Source of the DNA: CAVQBP01 sp964448105
Lineage (GTDB): Bacteria; Bacteroidota; Ignavibacteria; Ignavibacteriales; Ignavibacteriaceae
Assembly (NCBI GenBank): GCA_964448105.1
Contig: CAYUVK010000044.1
Coordinates: 1 to 38,049, forward strand
Direction: 5' to 3'
DNA length: 38,049 bases
Each line of letters opens with the position of its first letter. Positions within the stretch are counted from its first letter, which is position 1. The notes beneath the pieces were generated by a model, which ran no database searches, was not told the DNA's origin, and was given only the letters and a program-made list of their open reading frames with translations. The position numbers were made by a program, and so were the translations under genes. Of the stretch, positions 1 to 7,763 are shown piece after piece.

Positions 1-85
1 AAACGAAAGATTTCTCCCTTCGGTCGAAATGACAAAGGTACTTTTTGGACAGCCCTTTTAAATAGAAAAAACTATAACCAGCCTG

Positions 86-101
86 AACGGTTTTAACCGT
101 T
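86..101. repeat. Perfect palindrome upstream of a transposase fragment
   Basis: The sequence AACGGTTTTAACCGTT forms a 7-bp stem with a TT loop. It lies about 40 bases before the start of an IS200/REP-type transposase remnant at 142. IS200/IS605 and REP-associated tyrosine transposases recognise short hairpins at the ends of their DNA, so this may be the left-end hairpin of a decayed element. The hairpin is seen directly; its link to the transposase is inferred. Confidence 0.45.
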
Positions 102-141
102 TCATTATATTTAAATAACTAATAATAAAAAAAAGACTAAT

Positions 142-294
142 ATGTCAGTTCACTATTATACAAAAATATGGCCGCACTTAATTTGGGGAACATATAAACA
201 TGAGAACTGTCTTCCTGATAAAAGTTTACGAAAGCAGTTATTAGAATACTTTTATGAGTATATCTCTATAAAGAAAGTTCTTCTAATTGGGTAA
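142..294 (+). pseudogene. N-terminal fragment of an IS200/REP-associated tyrosine transposase (Y1_Tnp-like)
   Basis: An ATG at 142 opens a 50-codon reading frame ending in TAA at 292. The product begins MSVHYYTKIWPHLIWGTYKH and includes LPDKSLRKQLLEYFYEYISI. This resembles the first strand and helix of Y1 transposases of the REP-associated (RAYT) group, where an aromatic-rich start is followed by a strand like hLIWGTYKr. Complete members are about 150-200 residues. The HUH metal-binding motif and the catalytic Tyr would lie downstream, and neither is present before the stop or visible after it. It is therefore a truncated, inactive remnant. The assignment rests on short similarity recalled from the family. 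Confidence 0.55.
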
Positions 295-814
295 ACAGGA
301 AAGTCAAAAAAACAATAATTTGTCGCACTAAAGCGCTTACCCCCTATAATTAAACAGTAATTAAATTGCACCAATTAGTATTTCTTAAAAAGAATAAAGT
401 GATAGAATATAAAATGTAACAACATAGCTGAAAATCTGCACCTAAAAAGAAATTCGCCAGGAAATTATACTGAAAGATATTTTTTCCCTAATGTAAAGTT
501 AACACAAAAAGAAAAATCTGTTTGAAGGAGCGGAGCGACTGAGTTATTTTTCTTTACATGATAAGATAGAATTTCCTATATAAAGTATAATTTCAGAATT
601 TCTTTTTCAGTTTACCTACCGAAATCGTTAAGATGAAGGTAGGTGCATGTTTCTTTTTACCTACTGGAGGTAGGTTGGTTCTTTTCTTGCGCCAAGAAAA
701 GAACATTTGAAAATACAAATGAATGTGCAATGGATAATAATTCTGATTTTCAAATTTCAAAATAACTTTAGATAGAACTCTTGTCGCACTAATTTGGACA
801 AGTCAGGAAATATT
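295..814. other. Non-coding stretch with mobile-element debris
   Basis: I see no convincing gene here. The stretch holds a pair of 12-base direct repeats, TTGTCGCACTAA at 320-331 and 781-792. It also holds an inverted pair AAAGAAAAAT (508-517) / ATTTTTCTTT (546-555) around a GC-richer core, and the palindromes listed at 614-704. Together with the transposase remnant it looks like eroded mobile-element sequence. Confidence 0.5.
614..704. repeat. Cluster of REP-like palindromes
   Basis: There are three stem structures in 91 bases. ACCTACC (614-620) pairs with GGTAGGT (638-644). ACCTAC (659-664) pairs with GTAGGT (670-675). A perfect 12-bp stem GTTCTTTTCTTG (678-689) / CAAGAAAAGAAC (693-704) closes on a CGC loop. 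Alternating hairpins of this kind are typical of REP-like repeats mobilised by RAYT transposases. A strong intergenic terminator is a possible alternative for the last hairpin. Confidence 0.5.
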
Positions 815-1252
815 TTATTTTTCTATGGATTCTCCTTCCTCCCCTATTATTTTTCTATGTATTACTACATTATAATCCTGATCAATATCATCGTTTTCCG
901 TTTCATACTTTTCCAGGGGCTCTATCTCATCTTTTAATCTTTTATCTAATCTTATTATCATCATTAATAATTCTCTTTTATTCATATCCTTATAATCAAT
1001 TTTTTCATAAGCCCTCCAGGCCAGATCAAGTTCCTTGGTTATTCTTTCTATCCTTTTCTCTTTAATCATATTATATTTTTCCAGGATTTCATTAAACCTT
1101 GTCTCTTGTATTTCTTTAATTTCATTGCTGAATTCTTTCTGCCATTCAATTAAAGTTGGTTTGGATACGTTTATTCTTTTGGCAATTTTATCAAATGACA
1201 AACCTTCACCCCTAAGTAAAATAAATTTTTCTTTTGTTTTGTTGTCTTTCAT
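815..1252 (-). CDS. Small helix-turn-helix / coiled-coil protein of unknown function
   Basis: This is a 145-residue soluble protein. Residues about 5-40 form a helix-turn-helix like those at the N-terminus of phage small terminases and resolvases (LSFDKIAKRINVSKPTLIEW). The rest is a highly charged, mostly helical region (about 45-110), probably a coiled coil, with an acidic tail. No catalytic motif is visible. A role in DNA binding is inferred from the HTH only. There is no neighbouring phage gene, and the gene lies beside transposase debris, so it could be a leftover of a mobile element or a stand-alone regulator. The ATG at 1252 was used; no clear Shine-Dalgarno sequence precedes it. Confidence 0.7.
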   Translation of the reverse strand: MKDNKTKEKFILLRGEGLSFDKIAKRINVSKPTLIEWQKEFSNEIKEIQETRFNEILEKYNMIKEKRIERITKELDLAWRAYEKIDYKDMNKRELLMMIIRLDKRLKDEIEPLEKYETENDDIDQDYNVVIHRKIIGEEGESIEK

Positions 1253-1490
1253 TTTACTAATATATTTCTTATATTTACCTTAATTTATTAGGTAATATAT
1301 AATAAATATTTTAAATAGTAAAGTATTGGTAAGATTTTAGTAAAATTATTATCTTCTAAATCCAAACATTGTTCTTTGAAATATTGTCTGCTAGTTAAAC
1401 TTCGGGTAGTCCGTTACGTTAACTAATACTTAAATCCGTAATTATAGGTCCCCTGTTTCAAAAATTATTTCGTCAAAAATATTTTACATA

Positions 1491-2348
1491 CTACTCCTTA
1501 GCCAGCTTAATTTTATATTCCTGCAATTTATTCGTTTGATCTTCGGTTAATTTAGGAAATGAGAGATTTAATTGTTCAAGTGATTCTACAATTATAGATG
1601 AAACAGCCAAACGCATAAACCATTTTTTATCTGCAGGGATAATATACCATGGTGAATGATTTTTACTGGTAAATGAAATTGCTTCTTCATAACATTTCAT
1701 ATAATCATTCCAGTATTTTCTTTCCTCTATATCGGCAGCAGAAAATTTCCAGTTTTTTGATTTCTTTTCAATTCTTTTTAAAAACCTATTCTTTTGTTCT
1801 TCTTTTGAAACATGAAGAAAAAATTTCAAAATGATTGTACCGTTTTCATACAGATATTTTTCGAAATCATTTATTTCCTTATACCGGTTCTTCCAGATAT
1901 TGTTTGTTATTAGTTCCTCAGGGATTTTTTGATTTTTCAAAAAATTATGGACCCTTACAACAAGCACTTCTTCATAATGCGAGCGGTTAAAAATTCCTAT
2001 TCGTCCTCTTTCAGGTAGAGCTTTATTTATTCTCCATAAAAATCCATGATCAAGCTCTTCGGGCGATGGCTGCTTAAAACTAAATACCTCTGTACCCTGC
2101 GGATTCAAACCGCTCATCACATGTTTTATTGTTCCATCCTTACCTGCAGCGTCCATTGCTTGAAAAATAATCAGAACCGAATATTTATTTTCTGCATATA
2201 ACTTTGCCTGGAGTTTCTGCATCTTTTTTATATTTTTTTTAAGCAATTCCTTTGCTTCATCTTTAGATTTAAAGTCCCCGGTGTAAGATGTATCGAATTC
2301 GGATAAATTAATATCTGTTCCTTGTTTAACTAGAAATTCTTCAATCAT
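1491..2348 (-). CDS. PPK2 family polyphosphate:nucleotide phosphotransferase
   Basis: This 285-residue cytoplasmic enzyme transfers phosphate between polyphosphate and nucleotides. It has the P-loop kinase fold of PPK2. A Walker A variant MDAAGKDGT lies at 65-73, the conserved G-x-NPQG follows at 80-85, and the Walker B/active-site segment GRIGIFNRSHYEEVLVVRVH spans 115-134. An Arg/Lys-rich lid lies at 189-204 (RFLKRIEKKSKNWKF), followed by W-x-DY around 213-216. Length and sequence fit the single-domain group often called PPK2 class III, which can phosphorylate both NMPs and NDPs. Class membership is family knowledge and the preferred nucleotide cannot be read here. It lies 28 bases from the T9SS-protein gene upstream on the same strand, but there is no obvious functional link. 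Confidence 0.93.
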   Translation of the reverse strand: MIEEFLVKQGTDINLSEFDTSYTGDFKSKDEAKELLKKNIKKMQKLQAKLYAENKYSVLIIFQAMDAAGKDGTIKHVMSGLNPQGTEVFSFKQPSPEELDHGFLWRINKALPERGRIGIFNRSHYEEVLVVRVHNFLKNQKIPEELITNNIWKNRYKEINDFEKYLYENGTIILKFFLHVSKEEQKNRFLKRIEKKSKNWKFSAADIEERKYWNDYMKCYEEAISFTSKNHSPWYIIPADKKWFMRLAVSSIIVESLEQLNLSFPKLTEDQTNKLQEYKIKLAKE

Positions 2349-2376
2349 AATAATAAAAAAGTTAATTACTGTATTA

Positions 2377-3279
2377 CTATTTCAATAAAATCATTTTTGA
2401 TACTTTGCTGTAATTCCCAGCATTTACTCTATACAGGTAAACACCACTTACAACAGCAGTACCTGAACTATTTTTTCCATCCCATTTAACTTCATAAGTT
2501 CCTGCATTCTGTCTTTGATTAACCAGAGCATTTACTAAACTACCATTAATGTCATATATATTCACCATTACATTATTTGCTTTTGGAATCGAATATCTAA
2601 TTGTTGTTGAAGGATTAAAGGGATTAGGGTAATTCTGATAAACCTGAAATCTTTCAGGAATTGAAGCAATATCTTTTACACCGGTAGCGGCATCACCGGT
2701 TAATTGAACATCATCCAACAAAAAATATGAACCGACGTTTGCAGGAATAGTATCAGTTGGATCCTGTATTTTAAATTGTATAGTAAATTTATTCGGAGTA
2801 TCTGAATTAAAATATTCTATTGGAATACTAAATTGAGCATATTCCGATGAAGGAGCTAATATTGTATCTTTTGCAGCGATCGGACTATTATCATTATACA
2901 TGACTAATGATGCAGTAAAAACATCGCTGCCTACAGAAGAAAATTTATAATATCCATTTAAAAATGCATATCTTTGACTAACACTGAAACCTTCGCCTTT
3001 TGTACCGCCATAAAGCATTGGTGGTACAGAGCTGCTATCGAAGTTTACTACTTCTCCTTTAACAGCATACTGTCCTGAATGTTTATCAGTAGATTTAGTT
3101 ATTACAGTATAAACATAGGCATTATTGCTAATCCAATTATCAGGATTGCTAATCAAATTATCTGGATTCATATTACTCGTCCATGCTTCAAAATCCCCAT
3201 TTAGAATTTGGGCGTTCAGTTTAGTTGAAAGGAAAAGTAAAAGAAATGAATATTTAAAAATAATTAATTTGCTTTTCAT
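2377..3279 (-). CDS. Secreted protein with T9SS type A C-terminal sorting domain
   Basis: A 300-residue exported protein. A signal peptide covers residues 1-23 (hydrophobic FLLLFLST, cleavage likely after LNA). The body (about 25-195) starts with NGDFEAW and ends in a YFLLDDVQL strand, the layout of a jelly-roll carbohydrate-binding-like module. The C-terminus (about 211-300) is the type IX secretion sorting domain with YQNYPNPFNPSTTI at 214-227, a FlgD-like immunoglobulin fold, and a closing GVYLYRVNAG...KMILLK. It is expected to cross the outer membrane through T9SS and stay on the surface or be released. It is a paralog of the gene at 3428-4273. The ligand is unknown. A hairpin at 3387-3413 separates the two genes, so they may be transcribed separately. 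Confidence 0.88.
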   Translation of the reverse strand: MKSKLIIFKYSFLLLFLSTKLNAQILNGDFEAWTSNMNPDNLISNPDNWISNNAYVYTVITKSTDKHSGQYAVKGEVVNFDSSSVPPMLYGGTKGEGFSVSQRYAFLNGYYKFSSVGSDVFTASLVMYNDNSPIAAKDTILAPSSEYAQFSIPIEYFNSDTPNKFTIQFKIQDPTDTIPANVGSYFLLDDVQLTGDAATGVKDIASIPERFQVYQNYPNPFNPSTTIRYSIPKANNVMVNIYDINGSLVNALVNQRQNAGTYEVKWDGKNSSGTAVVSGVYLYRVNAGNYSKVSKMILLK

Positions 3280-3386
3280 GAATTATCTTAATTTTCTTGA
3301 CGATATTATAGATACAGAATATATTATATAGAATCTTACTAATAATTCAGAAATGATAAGTGGTTTTTTGGTTATTTTATCTTAAA

Positions 3387-3413
3387 GCTGATCTTATAAT
3401 ATATAGGATCAGC
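3387..3413 (-). terminator. Hairpin after the 3428-4273 gene
   Basis: GCTGATC (3387-3393) pairs with GATCAGC (3407-3413), with further TATA/TATA pairing inside. It lies 15 bases past the stop of the minus-strand gene ending at 3428 and is followed on that strand by a short T-containing stretch. It is probably an intrinsic terminator with a weak U tract. Confidence 0.45.
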
Positions 3414-3427
3414 CTTGTGAATCATAA

Positions 3428-4273
3428 TTATTTTAGCAAAGTCATCTTTTTAATTTCAGAATAAGTCCCGGCTGTTAATTTGTAAAAATAAACACCGCTT
3501 GAGAAATTAGCAGCATTAAATTTTACTGTATAATTCCCCGCCGGTTTAAATTCATCGACTAGTGTAGCAACTTCCAATCCCAATATGTTATAAACCTTTA
3601 AACTTACATTACCGGCTTTATTGATTTTATATGATATATTTGTTGATGGGTTAAATGGATTCGGATAATTTTGTTCCAGCTCAAAATTATTTAAGGCAAT
3701 ATTATAGTTTCTATCATTAACACCAACTGCACCACCGAAGCTAAGATCATCTATTAAAGCATAAGAGCCAATACCTGCACTATTTTCAGAAGTATCTGCC
3801 ACAGTAAATTGTATATAAGCAGTGTCAGCAGTTGTTCCAGATATATACTCAATAGGGACAATAAACTGCGTATAAGAAGAAACAGCCTCTTTTATATCCA
3901 CGCCACCACCGCCGACTACACTAGTTCCATGATACATACCAACTGCCACAGTTATTACTTCATTACCGTCTACCGGAGCAAATTTATAGTATCCAGTTAA
4001 GCTGCCGTAATTTTCTGTTACGCTTATGTTATTGGCAGTTAATAACGGAGGAATAGCCGTACCACTAAAATTTAATATTTGCAATTTTGCTGCTGATGAA
4101 CCTGAATGACTATCGGAAGATTGAGCTACATTATCACCCAGAAAATCAAGTGTAGACCATCCCACAGGATCTCCATTTGCCCAATTTTCGAAACTATTGT
4201 TAGGAATTTGTGCATGAATTGAAATGGTAAACAATAATAGAAACAACAGCTTAAAGAGAGTAGAATTTTTCAT
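3428..4273 (-). CDS. Secreted protein with T9SS type A C-terminal sorting domain (paralog)
   Basis: A 281-residue exported protein with the same architecture as its downstream neighbour. The signal peptide is 1-21 (LLFLLLFTISIHA), followed by NNSFENW. A beta-rich module runs to about 180 and ends in SYALIDDLSF. The T9SS sorting domain carries LEQNYPNPFNPSTNISY and ends GVYFYKLTAGTYSEIKKMTLLK. Both paralogs share a GSYxLxDD strand and a Y-G-x-LxGYYKF element, so they arose by duplication, though divergence is now substantial. A surface carbohydrate-binding or structural role is possible, but no catalytic residues are apparent. Confidence 0.88.
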   Translation of the reverse strand: MKNSTLFKLLFLLLFTISIHAQIPNNSFENWANGDPVGWSTLDFLGDNVAQSSDSHSGSSAAKLQILNFSGTAIPPLLTANNISVTENYGSLTGYYKFAPVDGNEVITVAVGMYHGTSVVGGGGVDIKEAVSSYTQFIVPIEYISGTTADTAYIQFTVADTSENSAGIGSYALIDDLSFGGAVGVNDRNYNIALNNFELEQNYPNPFNPSTNISYKINKAGNVSLKVYNILGLEVATLVDEFKPAGNYTVKFNAANFSSGVYFYKLTAGTYSEIKKMTLLK

Positions 4274-4360
4274 AAATTATACCTTATAATATTTAATAAA
4301 TAATTTAGTTAAAATAAAAAACAAATTTTAATTTTGAATACTAAACCGGAAGGTTGTTGA

Positions 4361-4433
4361 TAATCCCATATAGTAAGGAAAAAGAGATAGTATTATTTTC
4401 TGCAATTATATTACTTAACTTATTATGGGATTA
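4361..4433. repeat. 10-base perfect inverted repeat
   Basis: TAATCCCATA (4361-4370) recurs inverted as TATGGGATTA (4424-4433) with 53 bases between. It lies in the non-coding gap between the divergent T9SS-protein and tag genes. It could be an operator pair or a small element remnant; nothing else in the gap helps decide. Confidence 0.3.
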
Positions 4434-4472
4434 ATCTATTATATAAATTCTTATAAGTCAATACCTCAAAAG

Positions 4473-4682
4473 ATTAATATTTTTTAATATATGAAAATAA
4501 GATGCAATTGGACCACTTCAGATTCATNNNNNNNNNNNNNNNNNNNNNNNNNNNNNNNNNNNNNNNNNNNNNNNNNNNNNNNNNNNNNNNNNNNNNNNNN
4601 NNNNNNNNNNNNNNNNNNNNNNNNNNNATTAATATTTTTTAATATATGAAAATAAGATGCAATTGGACCACTTCAGATTCAT
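4473..4682. other. Scaffold gap (100 N) flanked by an identical 55-base overlap
   Basis: Positions 4473-4527 and 4628-4682 are identical over 55 bases, including the first 37 bases of the glycosylase gene, and exactly 100 N (4528-4627) lie between them. Two contig ends that overlap by 55 bases were joined with a placeholder instead of being merged. The ATG at 4491 is therefore the same biological start as the ATG at 4646. The gap probably contains no missing sequence. Confidence 0.85.
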
Positions 4683-5218
4683 TATATGTTGATTATCACG
4701 ATAAGGAATGGGGAATTCCCGTTCATGACGACAAGCTACTTTTTGAATTTTTAATTCTGGAAGGAGCACAAGCCGGGCTTAGCTGGATTACCATTTTGAG
4801 AAAAAGAGAAAATTACAGGAAAGCATTTAATAATTTTGAACCGGCAAAAATATCCGGGTATTCAGATAAAAAAGTTGAAAAACTATTGAATAATAGTGGA
4901 ATTATAAGAAATAAATTGAAAATATATGCTGCAATTCAAAATGCAAAATCATTTTTAGAAGTTCAAAAGGAATTCGGCAGTTTTGATAAATATATCTGGC
5001 AATTTGTAAATGGTAAGCCGAAAATCAATAAATGGAAAAGTCTTAAAGATGTTCCGGCAAAAACCCCGGAATCGGATTTAATGAGCAAAGATTTAAGGAA
5101 GAGAGGATTTAAATTTGTCGGTTCAACTATATGCTATGCTTTTATGCAGGCTGTGGGAATGGTTAACGACCATATAACAGATTGCTTTAGGTATAAAGAA
5201 CTTATAAATATAAAGTGA
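4646..5218 (+). CDS. tag: DNA-3-methyladenine glycosylase I
   Basis: A 190-residue base-excision repair enzyme that removes 3-methyladenine from alkylated DNA. The zinc ligands of the Tag family are all in place: Cys5 (MKIRCNW), His18 (DYHDKEWG), and His176/Cys180 in the C-terminal HITDCFRY. These match the spacing of E. coli Tag (Cys4, His17, His175, Cys179). The EGAQAGLSWITILRKRE segment (about 39-55) carries the conserved substrate-pocket Glu and Trp. Length is normal. The start is firm because the zinc Cys is at residue 5. The first 37 bases are duplicated on the left of the scaffold gap, which is an assembly effect and not a second gene. Confidence 0.95.
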   Translation: MKIRCNWTTSDSLYVDYHDKEWGIPVHDDKLLFEFLILEGAQAGLSWITILRKRENYRKAFNNFEPAKISGYSDKKVEKLLNNSGIIRNKLKIYAAIQNAKSFLEVQKEFGSFDKYIWQFVNGKPKINKWKSLKDVPAKTPESDLMSKDLRKRGFKFVGSTICYAFMQAVGMVNDHITDCFRYKELINIK

Positions 5219-5262
5219 GAATAATTAGGCAGTAAAATCAAATATTTTTATATAATTTTCAC

Positions 5263-5270
5263 TACTTTTG
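5263..5270 (+). promoter_or_regulatory. Possible Bacteroidota-type -7 promoter element
   Basis: TACTTTTG fits the TAnnTTTG -7 consensus known from Bacteroidota. It sits 36 bases before the ATG of the Trm112-like gene, in an otherwise AT-rich spacer. No matching -33 TTTG is clear, so this is tentative. Confidence 0.3.
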
Positions 5271-5306
5271 TTTGATAATTTTATTGTTAAAATTTAAAAG
5301 GAAAAA

Positions 5307-5522
5307 ATGATTAGTAAAGAATTACTCGATATCCTCTGCTGCCCGGAAACAAAAGCAGATCTTGTACTTGATGAAAACACTTTGGTTTCTACCGATAAAA
5401 ATACAAGGCGGCGATACAGAATTGAAGATGACATCCCGATTATGCTTATAGATGAATCCGAACAGCTTTCAATGGAAGAATGGAAAGCTATAATGACTAA
5501 GCATAATCAGAAAGTAGACTAA
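5307..5522 (+). CDS. Trm112-like (UPF0434/YcaR-type) protein
   Basis: A 71-residue protein with the Trm112 fold signature: the N-terminal LLDILCCPETKADL (residues 6-19), then a YRIEDDIPIMLIDE strand (37-50) that is the hallmark of the family. In eukaryotes Trm112 activates several methyltransferases, and bacterial homologs are thought to play similar helper roles. Only the first Cys pair is visible, so a complete zinc site is absent, as in many bacterial members. It is followed after 7 bases by a membrane methyltransferase gene, which fits a methylation-related context but does not prove interaction. Confidence 0.82.
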   Translation: MISKELLDILCCPETKADLVLDENTLVSTDKNTRRRYRIEDDIPIMLIDESEQLSMEEWKAIMTKHNQKVD

Positions 5523-5529
5523 ATATTTT

Positions 5530-6105
5530 ATGGATCCTATTAATATTATTGCAGGGCTAAATCTTGTCGCTACATTCGGAGCCAATCTTACAGGTGCGAA
5601 AAAAGGGTTAAAATCTACAATTGGAGCATCAAAAGAAAAACCGAAAACCTATCTTCAAAAATTTCCTTTGCTTCTTGCAACTTTAACTTTGGTTGGATTG
5701 ATTTCAGGAATTTTCCAGGTTGGAACTTTTTCTTATACAAATGATAATATGACTCTTCGTTTAATTGGACTAATTTTTTACCTGATTTTTTCATGGCTTC
5801 AAATTTGGGCTTATCGAACTTTGGGGGAAAGCTATTCACAGGAAATTGTTATTTTAAAAAATCACAAGCTTATTACGTCCGGGCCGTTCAAATTTATACG
5901 TCATCCGCAATATCTATCTCAAATATTAATGGATCTGGGGGGGGGAATTGCAACTTTAAGTTTTATTGTCATTCCTATAGCGATCATACAGATTCCTTTT
6001 GTAATTATGAGGGCAATTCTTGAAGAGAAATTGTTAGCCAAACATATTAAAGAATTTTCCTCGTATAAGGACAAAAGTGGATTTATGATTCCTTTCGTTG
6101 GTTAA
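5530..6105 (+). CDS. Isoprenylcysteine carboxyl methyltransferase (ICMT/PEMT-like) family membrane protein
   Basis: A 191-residue integral membrane protein with about four to five hydrophobic segments (for example near 44-66, 77-96 and 136-162). It contains the SAM-binding signature of the ICMT/PEMT/NnrU-like group, GPFKFIRHPQYLSQIL (about 118-133), followed by an E-E-x-L element (EEKLLAKH) near the C-terminus. Family members methylate small lipids or lipid-like substrates at the membrane; the substrate cannot be read from sequence. It lies between the Trm112-like gene (7 bases before) and the amidase gene (start 31 bases after), probably one operon. Confidence 0.82.
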   Translation: MDPINIIAGLNLVATFGANLTGAKKGLKSTIGASKEKPKTYLQKFPLLLATLTLVGLISGIFQVGTFSYTNDNMTLRLIGLIFYLIFSWLQIWAYRTLGESYSQEIVILKNHKLITSGPFKFIRHPQYLSQILMDLGGGIATLSFIVIPIAIIQIPFVIMRAILEEKLLAKHIKEFSSYKDKSGFMIPFVG

Positions 6106-6136
6106 AAAAAGAAATATAATTTGTAAATTATTTTTG

Positions 6137-7669
6137 ATGAAAATAAAAATTTTCTACATATTCTTTTTATTTTTTACTGCTGCGGTTTTTAACAGGTCAT
6201 CGGATAATTTAGAAATTGTTACAAGCAGAGGCACCTTCTCGATTCCTGTTTATATAAGGCAAGGTACGGTTTATTTTTCTGTAAACCATTTTGCAGAAGT
6301 CTTAAATATAGATTATAAGTATGATCAACAACTGGGAAAAATTGAACTGACTTTTGCCGATAAAAAAATGCTCATTACTTCAAAAGATCCGTTTATAGTT
6401 CTTGCTTCAAATGATTATAAACAGAAAGACATTTATCAGCTGCCGACATCAACTTATTCTTTTAACGATAATATTTATATCCCCTTAGTTTACTCTTTAG
6501 ATATTTTACAATCAGCATATAAAAAAGAACTTGTCTATGAAAAACCTGGTAGACTGGTTATTAAAGATGAAAAGACCGCTCCTATTGTAACGCCGTCTCC
6601 AGCCGCAGCGGCTATTTATGATGTTGAGCTAGATCAAAAAGCAAACGGGACTTTAGTTAGAATAAAATCGAACAAGAAAATTTCTGCATATTCAAGTTCA
6701 TTTAAAAACGATATCTTAACAATTTCCTTAAAAAATGTTCACGCCGATGTTTCAAAGTTTAATGATATTTATAGTGAAGGATTAATTAAAAATCTTACTG
6801 CAAAAAATGTGGGACCTGATACCGAGCTAAAGTTTAAACTCAGTAAGGAGTTTACAACAAGTGAGGTTATTTCCGCATCGGGCTCTAATGATGTATTAAT
6901 TACCCTGCATAATAAAATTTTTGTTAGAAACGGTGATAAAGAGAAATATAAGGAAAAATGGGATTTTAATGTGATTGTAATTGACCCGGGACATGGAGGG
7001 AAAGATGCAGGTGCAATAGGTGTTAACGGAGTAAAAGAAAAGAATGTTAATCTCGGTATAGCATTAAAACTGGGTAAATTAATTGAAAAAAATATAAAAG
7101 ATGTAAAAGTTGTCTATACAAGAAAAACCGATAAATTTGTTGAATTATATAAAAGAGGTAAAATAGCTAATGAAGTAAACGGCAAATTATTTATTTCGAT
7201 CCACTGTAACTCAACGCCCCGTAAACCAACCGGTGCAAACGGGTTCGAGGTTTATCTCTTAAGACCGGGCAGAACAAAGGAAGCCATCGATATTGCAGAA
7301 AGAGAAAACAGTGTTATTCAGTATGAAGACAACCCCCAGCGGTATGAAAAGCTAACCGACGAAAATTTTATTCTTGTTAGTATGGCGCATTCTGCTTATA
7401 TGAAATATTCTGAAAAATTTTCCGATATCTTGAATAAACAATTCAGCAAGGATCTGAATATAGATTCAAGGGGTGTAAAACAAGCCGGGTTTTATGTGCT
7501 GGTTGGTGCTGCTATGCCTAGTGTTTTAATTGAAACAGGCTTCTTATCCAACCGGCAAGATGCAAAATTTTTAAGTAGTACACGCGGGCAGCAAAAAATT
7601 GCGGAATCAATTTATTTGGCAATTAAAAAATTTAAAGAGCAGTATGACAAAAGCCTGCAAACTGAATAG
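6137..7669 (+). CDS. N-acetylmuramoyl-L-alanine amidase (Amidase_3) with AMIN-like N-terminal region
   Basis: A 510-residue exported zinc amidase that cleaves the amide bond between MurNAc and L-Ala in peptidoglycan. I chose ATG 6137 because the protein then begins with a normal signal peptide (MKIKIFYIFFLFFTAAV). A TTG at 6098 would add 13 residues and overlap the previous gene. Residues about 25-135 form a beta-rich copper-amine-oxidase-N/stalk-like module, and about 160-260 an AMIN-like module that would target the septum or cell wall. The catalytic domain (about 277-505) has the zinc ligands His286 (DPGHGG), Glu301 (KEKNVNL) and His356 (SIHCN), and the catalytic Glu466 (ETGFLSN). Cell separation or wall remodelling is the expected role. 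Confidence 0.92.
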   Translation: MKIKIFYIFFLFFTAAVFNRSSDNLEIVTSRGTFSIPVYIRQGTVYFSVNHFAEVLNIDYKYDQQLGKIELTFADKKMLITSKDPFIVLASNDYKQKDIYQLPTSTYSFNDNIYIPLVYSLDILQSAYKKELVYEKPGRLVIKDEKTAPIVTPSPAAAAIYDVELDQKANGTLVRIKSNKKISAYSSSFKNDILTISLKNVHADVSKFNDIYSEGLIKNLTAKNVGPDTELKFKLSKEFTTSEVISASGSNDVLITLHNKIFVRNGDKEKYKEKWDFNVIVIDPGHGGKDAGAIGVNGVKEKNVNLGIALKLGKLIEKNIKDVKVVYTRKTDKFVELYKRGKIANEVNGKLFISIHCNSTPRKPTGANGFEVYLLRPGRTKEAIDIAERENSVIQYEDNPQRYEKLTDENFILVSMAHSAYMKYSEKFSDILNKQFSKDLNIDSRGVKQAGFYVLVGAAMPSVLIETGFLSNRQDAKFLSSTRGQQKIAESIYLAIKKFKEQYDKSLQTE

Positions 7670-7763
7670 ATATGATCTAATCCAGGTAATAAATTTGTCA
7701 GCTTATATCAGCAGCATAATTAAACAGACAATACAGAAATTATTTGTTTTATTTCCTTAACTA

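Noticed and set aside
6098..6136. TTG start giving a longer amidase overlapping the methyltransferase gene
   Set aside because: It puts 13 extra basic residues before an otherwise normal signal peptide. The ATG at 6137 is the better start.
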